From: Lachnospiraceae bacterium UBA7027
GTDB taxonomy: Bacteria > Bacillota > Clostridia > Lachnospirales > Lachnospiraceae
Assembly: GCA_002494135.1 (NCBI GenBank)
Contig: DLBG01000052.1
Coordinates: forward strand, 1-12,028
Reading direction: 5' to 3'
DNA: 12,028 nucleotides
Part shown: positions 6,953-12,028 of the stretch, piece by piece
Layout: each line of letters starts with the position of its first letter
How positions within the stretch are numbered: position 1 is the first letter of the stretch
Translations under genes and position numbers: made by a program
The notes under the pieces: model-generated
The model's input: the letters and a program-made list of their open reading frames with translations, nothing else
Told to the model about the DNA's origin: nothing
Databases searched by the model: none

Positions 6953-7182
6953 TGAACTATTACAGACCGACAGGACAGATGGATTTATCCGATAGGATAG
7001 CTATTGAAACGGGATTATGTAGAGGAGAATCATTCAAAAGGATTGCAAGGAGGTTAAAAAGGCATCCATCAACGATTGCGTGCACTGCTACATTCCTGCT
7101 ACACATTTCACATTTTTTGCCCAAAATTAACGATTCTGTTAAAAATAGGCATAATAAAATTGACGAATTTGCAGAATTTTAA
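6952..7182 (+). pseudogene. Truncated IS30-family transposase (N-terminal HTH only)
   Basis: The first 43 or so residues carry the HTH_38-type start of IS30 transposases: an RPTGQMDLSDRIAIETGL segment, then FKRIARRLKRHPSTIA. Homology-like sequence stops near 7080, where the family would continue with R-E. The frame then runs through unrelated A/T-rich DNA to a stop at 7182. The DDE catalytic domain (about 250 residues) is absent, so the protein cannot transpose. The tail overlaps the repeat region and promoter of the next gene, so the ATPase cassette, or a deletion, joined here. No right end of the element is visible. Confidence 0.75.
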
Positions 7183-7205
7183 TAAAATAAAATTAACGAA
7201 TATGC
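7123..7205 (+). repeat. Three repeats at exact 33-bp spacing before the ATPase gene
   Basis: AAAATTRACGAWTHTGY occurs at 7123-7139, 7156-7172 and 7189-7205. The start-to-start distance is 33 bp both times, so all three face the same side of the helix. Copy 2 contains the -35 TTGACG and copy 3 covers the predicted transcription start: operator-like placement. Confidence 0.75.
7160..7188 (+). promoter_or_regulatory. Promoter of the AAA/DUF4143 ATPase
   Basis: TTGACG (7160-7165), 17-bp spacer, TAAAAT (7183-7188); each hexamer differs from consensus by one base. Transcription would start near 7195, leaving a leader of about 28 nt before the ATG at 7223. Confidence 0.6.
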
Positions 7206-7222
7206 GAAAGGATAGGAAAGTC

Positions 7223-8551
7223 ATGTTCAAGAGAAAAATATACAACAAATTATTACAGTGGAAAGAAACATCGCAAGGAAAAACGGCACTTTTGATAGAA
7301 GGCCCCCGAAGGGTTGGAAAATCTACAGTAGTCGAAGAATTTGCTAAGAATGAGTACGAAAGTTATATTCTTGTCGATTTTTATAAAGCTTCACCGGAGA
7401 CTAAGGAGCTTTTTGATAACTTGTCTGATTTGAATTATATATTTCTTCAGCTGCAGTTAACATATCAAGTCAGTCTTAAAGAAAGAAAATCTTGCATTAT
7501 ATTTGATGAAGTGCAGCTTTGTCCTAAGGCAAGAGCCGCAATCAAAGCACTTGTGAATGATGGAAGATATGATTATATAGAAACCGGCTCTTTAATTTCC
7601 ATTCGTAAAAATGTGAGAGATATTTTAATGCCCAGTGAGGAAAGAAAAATTCAGATGTATCCAATGGATTATGAGGAGTTTAGGTGGGCATTGGGAGATG
7701 AAGTATCTGTCCCATTGTTAAAACAATTTTACGAGGATAAGAAAGCATTGGGGCAGGCTGCTAATCGAAAGATGCTTAGAGATTTCAGGTTGTATATGCT
7801 GGTTGGTGGAATGCCACAAGCTGTTGATACGTTTATATCGACTAATGATTTTCGGCAGGTTGATGATATCAAGCGCGATATTTTATCTCTTTATGAAGAT
7901 GATTTTCATAAGATAGATCCTACCGGAAAAATATCTGCCATATATGATTCGATTCCGGCGCAGTTGATGGGAAATGCTTCAAGATACCAAGTTTCGAGTG
8001 TTTTGACAGGAAACAGGGCAGCGGACATGCTCGAACAGATATCTGAATTAAAGGATTCCAGAACAGTGCTTGTGTCATATCATGCCAATGATCCGGGACC
8101 CGGAATGGCACAGAATAAGGATTTGACGAGGTTTAAATTATTTACAGCAGATACAGGATTGTTTGTAACATTGGCATTTAAAGATAGAGATTTTACAGAA
8201 AATGACATTTATTCCAGATTGTTAAATGGTAAGTTACAGACGAATCTAGGATACTTATATGAAAATATAATAGCACAGACTCTTGCTATGAATGGACATG
8301 AACTTTACTATCATACGTTCTTAAATGAAAAGTCAAAACACAATTACGAAGTGGATTTTATTCTTGCAGAGAAAAATAAAATCACTCCGTTAGAGATAAA
8401 AAGCTCAGGGTATAAGACTCATCCGTCGATTGATATTTTTTCGGAAAAGTATTCATCAAGAATCAAGCGAAAAATACTGATATATACAAAAGATTATCAT
8501 AGGGAAGGAAGTATAGAGTATCTGCCTATTATAATGGTTCAATTTCTATAA
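7223..8551 (+). CDS. AAA-type ATPase with C-terminal DUF4143
   Basis: An intact 442-aa member of the large AAA_14 + DUF4143 family common in accessory regions of anaerobes. Its cellular role is not established. Seen: Walker A GPRRVGKST at 27-35, Walker B IIFDE with D95/E96, and the sensor-like ETGS motif. The C-terminal domain carries a PD-(D/E)xK-like arrangement: D378 in YEVDF and E391-x-K393 in LEIKSS, as in restriction-endonuclease folds. The ATG at 7223 is chosen for the AGGAAAG just upstream; in-frame starts at 7076 and 7202 have no ribosome site and lie in or before the promoter. The A/T-rich codon use differs from the housekeeping genes. It has its own repeat-covered promoter. A half hsdS begins 3 nt after its stop. 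Confidence 0.88.
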   Translation: MFKRKIYNKLLQWKETSQGKTALLIEGPRRVGKSTVVEEFAKNEYESYILVDFYKASPETKELFDNLSDLNYIFLQLQLTYQVSLKERKSCIIFDEVQLCPKARAAIKALVNDGRYDYIETGSLISIRKNVRDILMPSEERKIQMYPMDYEEFRWALGDEVSVPLLKQFYEDKKALGQAANRKMLRDFRLYMLVGGMPQAVDTFISTNDFRQVDDIKRDILSLYEDDFHKIDPTGKISAIYDSIPAQLMGNASRYQVSSVLTGNRAADMLEQISELKDSRTVLVSYHANDPGPGMAQNKDLTRFKLFTADTGLFVTLAFKDRDFTENDIYSRLLNGKLQTNLGYLYENIIAQTLAMNGHELYYHTFLNEKSKHNYEVDFILAEKNKITPLEIKSSGYKTHPSIDIFSEKYSSRIKRKILIYTKDYHREGSIEYLPIIMVQFL

Positions 8552-8554
8552 ATA

Positions 8555-9178
8555 GTGGTTAATGTTTGGGAACAGCGTAAGTTTGCTTCAGTATTTGATG
8601 GATTACAGAATAATACCCTATCGAGAGCGGATTTGAACTATGAAAGCGGTACAGTAAAGAATGTGCATTACGGGGATGTGCTGATAAAGTTTGGAGACTA
8701 TATTGATGCTGCTGAGACAGAGTTGCCGTACATATCCGATGATGCTAAAGCCGATAAGTTTAAGAACTCTTTTTTGCAAGATGGGGACATCGTAATTGCA
8801 GATACAGCTGAGGATGATACTGTTGGCAAATGTACAGAAATACAGGGTTCCGAAGGTTTGAAGCTACTGTCAGGACTTCATACTATAGCTTGTCGTCCGA
8901 AGGAAAAATATGGTCCGATGTTCCTGGGATACTATATCAATTCTCCTGCATATCACAACCAGTTAAAACCGTTAATGCAGGGAATAAAGGTTACTTCAAT
9001 TTCAAAGTCAGCTCTTCAGGATACAGATATGATTGTGCCAAAATCCATCGAAGAGCAAAGCAAGATCGGTGAATATTTATCGAACCTCGACAACCTTATC
9101 ACCCTTCATCAGCGTAAGTGTGATGAGTTAAAAGAAGTAAAGAAATATATGCTTCAAAATATGTTTCCAAAGGCATAG
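8555..9178 (+). pseudogene. hsdS: Half type I restriction specificity subunit (one TRD), 5'-truncated
   Basis: 207 residues matching one target-recognition domain plus a conserved coiled-coil arm of HsdS; full subunits have about 400 aa and two of each. It opens abruptly at VNVWEQRKF, a motif that in whole subunits follows the N-terminal segment or the central spacer, and ends with the typical KKYMLQNMFPKA. The only start is a GTG without a ribosome site, 3 nt after the ATPase stop and in the same frame, so translation would need reinitiation. A 10-bp repeat CAGCGTAAGT at 8573-8582 and 9110-9119 brackets the TRD. It may be a dead relic or a donor cassette for an hsdS expected downstream of hsdM; single-TRD functional subunits also exist. 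Confidence 0.8.
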
Positions 9179-9191
9179 AAACAGATGAAAA

Positions 9192-9248
9192 GCGACTCTA
9201 ATCCGAACTTTAATGTGACAAATGCTTGATAAGTTCGGTTTAGAGCGC
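9192..9248 (+). repeat. Imperfect inverted repeat upstream of the truncated ATPase
   Basis: Left arm 9192-9210 (ending TCCGAACTT) pairs with right arm 9231-9248 (starting AAGTTCGG) over about 17 bp with one mismatch and one extra base; the loop is 20 nt. No T tract follows, so it is not a terminator. The right arm sits between the predicted -35 and -10 of the next gene. Confidence 0.7.
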
Positions 9249-9253
9249 ATAAT
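9226..9253 (+). promoter_or_regulatory. Possible promoter of the truncated ATPase
   Basis: TTGATA (9226-9231), 16 bp, CATAAT (9248-9253); an alternative -10 TAATAT lies 2 bp downstream with an 18-bp spacer. Confidence 0.45.
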
Positions 9254-9271
9254 ATTGCTTAGGTGAAAGAC

Positions 9272-9649
9272 ATGAAAAAACTATATAAACGTGAAATGTA
9301 TCTAAAACAAATCCGAGGTTTTTATGATGAAGACGAAATAATTAAGGTTGTTTCGGGGGTCAGACGTTGTGGAAAGTCTTCATTGTTAGAAACAATTATG
9401 CAGGAATTAAAGGAAAGATCGGTTCCGGAAGAGAATATTATTTCAATCAACCTGGATAAAAGGCCTTACATTAGTGTGAGATCAACAGAGGCCTTGGAAA
9501 AAGTAATTGATGAAAAAAGTGAGGGGATAAATGGCTTAAAATATCTCTTTATTGATGAAATTCAGAATATAAAGGGTTTTGAAGAAGTAATTAATGCTTA
9601 TAGAGAAGAGAATGATTATTCTATATTCATAACAGGAACAGTAATGTAA
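9272..9649 (+). pseudogene. Truncated AAA_14/DUF4143-type ATPase (N-terminal third)
   Basis: 125 residues covering the nucleotide-binding core only: Walker A SGVRRCGKSS with K35, Walker B YLFIDE with D95/E96, and the start of the sensor strand FITG. In the family this continues as G-S-N or similar and then about 270 residues including DUF4143; here the match ends near 9638 and a stop follows at 9647-9649. The ATG at 9272 has AGGTGA five bases upstream; a GTG at 9263 is less likely. It is a different paralogue from the intact ATPase 2 kb upstream. The break joins it directly to a toxin-like fragment in another frame, indicating deletion or recombination. Almost certainly inactive, since the C-terminal domains are gone. 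Confidence 0.78.
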
Positions 9650-9651
9650 AA

Positions 9652-9930
9652 GTAATTGTTCAGGATTCAAATAATGTTAAAGCGCCGGAGTTTTCTCATA
9701 CTGAAGGAAGAATATATGCTGTAGTGAAAGATGGTCAGCTTAAACATTTGGCGTATTATGATGAAAATCATAAACAGGCTGTAAGCGTTGATCTAGCGCA
9801 TTCTCACAAAGGGGTACAGCCGCATCGACATGAATGCTTAAATCATGATAAAGATGCACCTGGAGTTCTGCCTACGAAAGCTGAAAAGGATTTAATTAAA
9901 AAGATAAAAAAGGAATTTCATTTAAAATGA
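9652..9930 (+). pseudogene. C-terminal fragment of a phage-head-morphogenesis/toxin-like protein
   Basis: The frame is open from 9616, but family-like sequence begins about 9652 (VKVIVQD...) and has no convincing start; the first start-type codon is a GTG at 9724. Residues from GRIYAVV through LKHLAYYDENHKQ to a His-rich DLAHSHKG...PHRHECLNH stretch resemble the C-terminal domain seen on phage minor-head proteins and polymorphic-toxin-like proteins of Firmicutes. The last residues are K-rich (KKIKKEFHLK). Function is not established; a nuclease-like effector is a guess from the His-rich motif and from the following gene. It lies directly after the broken ATPase and overlaps the next start by 4 nt, so the pair ATG/TGA is preserved although the 5' part is lost. 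Confidence 0.5.
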
Positions 9931-10268
9931 GAAAAAATGAATATACATCAATTAATGAGTTTGTTTCACAATATGTGGGGGAGTGGAATCCGTCAGAAGG
10001 GCATTGGTTAGGGCTGGATTTCCTATATCATGGTAGTGAATATAGATTTCATACCGGTTCTATGTATGAAACTGATGCAAAGTTACCAGACGGAAGAGAA
10101 ATAATGTTCGGTATATACAGAAAGAATAATAGCAAGAAGGGTAAAGAGTATGAAATACTCGGTGAGTTTGCAAATATGGATGAAGCATTGGAATGTAAAG
10201 TGATTGAAGGAACCTGTTTTAAGGACATTATTATGGCGGATGAAACTGAACTTATAGGTCAGGATTAA
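9927..10268 (+). CDS. Small acidic protein, possible immunity partner of the upstream fragment
   Basis: 113 aa, unrecognised family. It is soluble-looking, with no signal peptide or membrane helix, rich in Asp/Glu and aromatic residues (GEWNPSEGHWLGLDF, EYRFHTGSMYE), and ends in an acidic tail. Its ATG overlaps the TGA of the toxin-like fragment (ATGA), the arrangement of effector-immunity or other coupled pairs, and acidity is usual for immunity proteins of basic toxins. A second ATG lies 12 nt downstream. The ribosome-site match is weak (AAGGAA 13 nt upstream), in keeping with coupling. A terminator follows at once. The immunity role is inference from context. Confidence 0.65.
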   Translation: MRKNEYTSINEFVSQYVGEWNPSEGHWLGLDFLYHGSEYRFHTGSMYETDAKLPDGREIMFGIYRKNNSKKGKEYEILGEFANMDEALECKVIEGTCFKDIIMADETELIGQD

Positions 10269-10270
10269 CA

Positions 10271-10310
10271 CTCTTAGCAAAGGAGAATCTCCTAAAGAGG
10301 TTTTTTTTTT
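10271..10310 (+). terminator. Intrinsic terminator after the small acidic protein gene
   Basis: AGGAG (10281-10285 region) pairs with CTCCT across a short loop, and CTCTT (10271-10275) with AAGAG (10295-10299) as an outer stem; ten T follow (10301-10310). Confidence 0.8.
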
Positions 10311-10311
10311 A

Positions 10312-10340
10312 TGGAAAGAACTCCGGGTGGGGTTCTGATT
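10312..10340 (+). repeat. 29-bp direct repeat, copy 2 (hairpin-forming)
   Basis: Identical to 6792-6820 and likewise placed one base after a terminator T tract. The flanking sequences differ completely beyond the repeat. The sequence after this copy returns to GC-richer composition. Confidence 0.85.
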
Positions 10341-10740
10341 TACGCTGTCCGTACAATGGGACACGTCCGGAGCCTATAATAGGGTAACAACAGCGGGAAG
10401 GGCGATTTATATAAAAATACTGAAGTTCCGGATATGAAAGGCGGTATTGGATATCTTTATCCGGCGATTGTTAAGGAAGCCATAAGCGACGGCAAAGAGG
10501 GGAAACTTGGGCCGGAGGTAACGTTAAGGATTTACCGCAGTATTGCATGCCTTATGAATTTCGTCAGTATTATACGGTTTACAAACGTTATCCCCACAAA
10601 TGTGATGAGTGCGGTGGCAAAATGAAAATGCTGACGGCAAATGCCAAGCCGAAATGCCCCGGATGCGGGGAGACGTTAAAGGCCGGAAATAGTGGGATTT
10701 GCTGGGATTAGAGCGGTATGACAGCCTAAGACGCGAAACC
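10341..10740 (+). pseudogene. GC-richer patch with decayed coding remnants, including a zinc ribbon
   Basis: No intact gene is convincing. One frame (from an ATG at 10434) reads GGIGYLYPAIVKEAISDGKEGKLGPE; near 10520 the coherent reading moves to another frame, which carries NVKDLPQYCMPYEF and then KCDECGGKM...KCPGCGETL, a C-x2-C ... C-x2-C zinc ribbon ending at a TAG (10709-10711). Codon use here (ccg, gcc, ggc) is like the housekeeping genes and unlike the island. I read it as a frameshifted or deleted backbone gene, or the tail of one. No ribosome site supports the ATG at 10434 or the ATG at 10547 in the zinc-ribbon frame. Confidence 0.4.
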
Positions 10741-10762
10741 ATAAAAACTTATGAACAATTTC

Positions 10763-10826
10763 TAAACATTAGGTAAACATTTTCTGCAAACGCGAACTTG
10801 TAGTTTGAATAGTGGTAAACTATAAA
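10763..10826 (+). promoter_or_regulatory. Promoter and operator-like repeats of the Xre regulator
   Basis: TTGTAG (10798-10803), 17-bp spacer, TATAAA (10821-10826). TAGTTT (10801-10806) and AAACTA (10817-10822) form an inverted repeat over the core promoter. Upstream, TAAACATT occurs at 10763-10770 and 10774-10781, 11 bp apart. Both would suit self-control by the regulator. Confidence 0.5.
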
Positions 10827-10868
10827 GGTAGTTTTGTATCTGTGTTTGTCTGATTGCGGAGGTTGTTT

Positions 10869-11072
10869 ATGAAGGTTTCTTATAATCGGCTCTGGAAGCT
10901 GTTGATTGATAAAGGAATGACGAAAACGGAAATGCGTGATGCCGTTCACATGAGTAGCAGCACTTTATCCAAATTATCGAAGAACCAGGAAGTAACGATG
11001 CCAGTGCTTATGCGGATCTGTGAGACGTTGGATTGTAACATTGAGGATATTGTGGAATTTAAAAAGAAATAG
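10869..11072 (+). CDS. Xre-family small transcriptional regulator (YozG-like HTH)
   Basis: A 67-aa protein that is all helix-turn-helix: SYNRLWKLLIDKGMTKTEMRDAVHMSSSTLSKLSKNQEVTM with the recognition helix near STLSKL, then a typical CETLDCNIEDIVEF end. This is the short Cro/C1-type group found beside toxin, phage and restriction-modification genes. The ATG at 10869 has GGAGG (10858-10862) six bases upstream; an in-frame TTG at 10854 overlaps that ribosome site and is rejected. It lies 18 nt before hsdM on the same strand, so it is probably in the same transcript and may set restriction-modification expression, as control proteins do (inference). Confidence 0.88.
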   Translation: MKVSYNRLWKLLIDKGMTKTEMRDAVHMSSSTLSKLSKNQEVTMPVLMRICETLDCNIEDIVEFKKK

Positions 11073-11090
11073 ATTTAAAGGAGAAAAGAT

Positions 11091-12028
11091 ATGGCAGAAA
11101 AAACTCAAGCAAACATTGGCTTTGAAAAACAAATTTGGGATGCTGCGTGCGTTCTTTGGGGACACATTCCTGCGGCGGAGTACAGAAAGGTTATTATCGG
11201 ATTGATTTTCCTTCGTTATGTATCTTCCGCATTTGAAAGACGATATGAAGAATTAGTCAAAGAAGGCGACGGATTTGAAGATGATCGAGACGCTTATATG
11301 ATGAAAAATATCTTTTTTGTTCCGGAAGAAGCGCGTTGGAAAGTGATTTCTGCTGCTGCTCATACTCCCGAAATCGGGAAAGTTATAGATAACGCAATGC
11401 GTGCCATCGAAGCTGAGAATAAAACCTTAAAAGGAGTATTGCCGACAAATTATGCAAATCCTGATTTGGACAAGCAGGTACTCGGTGATGTCGTAGATAT
11501 CTTTACGAATATGGATATGGGGGATACCGAACATAGTCAGGATTTACTTGGAAGAACCTATGAATACTGCATTGCACAGTTTGCTTCCGTAGAAGGCAAG
11601 GGAGGTGGTGAATTCTATACGCCTTCCGGTGTGGTTAAAACGTTAGTTGCTATTTTGAAACCTTTTTCCAACTGTCGTGTATATGATCCCTGTTGTGGTT
11701 CCGGTGGTATGTTCGTACAGAGTGCAAACTTTATCAAAGCACATTCAGGAAACAGAGGAAGCATTTCTGTATATGGTCAGGAAGCCAACTCCGATACATG
11801 GAAGATGGCAAAGATGAATATGGCGATTCGAGGAATTGAAGCTGATTTCGGACCTCATCAGGCCGATACCTTTACTAATGATTTGCATCCACAGTTGAAA
11901 GCAGATTTTATTCTGGCAAATCCTCCCTTTAACTATCACCCTTGGAATCAGGAAAAATTGACAGAAGATGTTCGTTGGAAATATGGACTTCCTCCTGCAG
12001 GAAATGCCAACTATGCATGGATTCAGCA
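11091..12028 (+). CDS. hsdM: Type I restriction-modification methyltransferase subunit, 5' part
   Basis: N6-adenine methyltransferase subunit of a type I RM system, which works as a complex with HsdS (and HsdR for cleavage). About 312 codons are visible before the window ends; full proteins have about 500. The N-terminal helical HsdM_N domain (FEKQIWDAACVLWGHIPAAEYRKVI) is followed by the catalytic domain: GGEFYTPSGVV, the AdoMet-binding motif I DPCCGSGG from D199, and the catalytic NPPF from N277. AAAGGAG lies about 7 nt before the ATG. The frame is undamaged. An hsdS and hsdR would be expected beyond the window; the only S-like piece inside it is the half hsdS 2 kb upstream. Confidence 0.96.
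   Translation, partial: MAEKTQANIGFEKQIWDAACVLWGHIPAAEYRKVIIGLIFLRYVSSAFERRYEELVKEGDGFEDDRDAYMMKNIFFVPEEARWKVISAAAHTPEIGKVIDNAMRAIEAENKTLKGVLPTNYANPDLDKQVLGDVVDIFTNMDMGDTEHSQDLLGRTYEYCIAQFASVEGKGGGEFYTPSGVVKTLVAILKPFSNCRVYDPCCGSGGMFVQSANFIKAHSGNRGSISVYGQEANSDTWKMAKMNMAIRGIEADFGPHQADTFTNDLHPQLKADFILANPPFNYHPWNQEKLTEDVRWKYGLPPAGNANYAWIQ

Noticed and set aside
7123..7205. CRISPR-like array
   Set aside because: Only three short degenerate repeats of about 17 bp with 16-bp intervals, no cas genes, and a promoter overlaps them; operator or iteron is the better reading.
7076..7222. Upstream starts (7076, 7202) for the AAA/DUF4143 ATPase
   Set aside because: The extension runs through the IS remnant and the 33-bp repeats, has no ribosome site, and lies at or before the predicted transcription start.
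10083..10364. Minus-strand open frame of 93 codons across the small acidic gene and its terminator
   Set aside because: It reads through a terminator and the 29-bp repeat, lacks a ribosome site, and opposes a better-supported coupled gene.
10749..10949. Minus-strand open frame opposite the Xre promoter and start
   Set aside because: Antisense to a clear HTH gene and its promoter, with no start signal or recognisable product.

Overview
The window reads as a chromosomal segment of a moderate-GC anaerobic Firmicute, most likely a Lachnospiraceae-type Clostridium. The basis is the gene order PASTA kinase - rsgA - rpe, the type of the aminotransferase and DHH proteins, strong G-rich Shine-Dalgarno sites and the codon usage. 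The identity is inferred from gene content only.

Region 1 (1-4850) is housekeeping. A same-strand, tightly packed cluster encodes the 3' part of a PrkC-type Ser/Thr kinase with three PASTA domains, the ribosome-assembly GTPase RsgA (overlapping the kinase stop by 8 nt), ribulose-phosphate 3-epimerase, and a class I aminotransferase. It ends at a strong intrinsic terminator.

Region 2 (4850-6790). A consensus promoter, whose 17-bp spacer lies inside a perfect 18-bp palindrome, drives a predicted transcript of about 80 nt. That transcript has no usable reading frame, carries a UUCUCCUU anti-Shine-Dalgarno-like stretch and ends in its own terminator: a strong candidate for a repressor-controlled small RNA. 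Next comes a long GC-rich perfect hairpin, then a 521-aa DHH/DHHA1 phosphoesterase with an unusual C-terminal pair of PGDYG-like modules, then three mutually overlapping hairpins, the last a terminator.

Region 3 (6791-10340) is AT-richer and looks like an accessory island or junkyard. It is bounded by two copies of a 29-bp hairpin-forming repeat. It holds a truncated IS30-family transposase start, an intact AAA/DUF4143 ATPase preceded by three repeats at exact 33-bp spacing that overlap its promoter, a 5'-truncated half hsdS, a truncated second AAA ATPase with an inverted repeat over its promoter, a C-terminal fragment of a phage-head/toxin-like protein, and a translationally coupled small gene that may be its immunity partner.

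Region 4 (10341-12028). A GC-richer patch carries decayed coding remnants, including a zinc ribbon. It is followed by a small Xre-type regulator directly upstream of hsdM (type I restriction-modification methyltransferase), which runs off the window. The regulator-hsdM pair and the stray half hsdS suggest that a type I RM locus is the anchor of this variable region.
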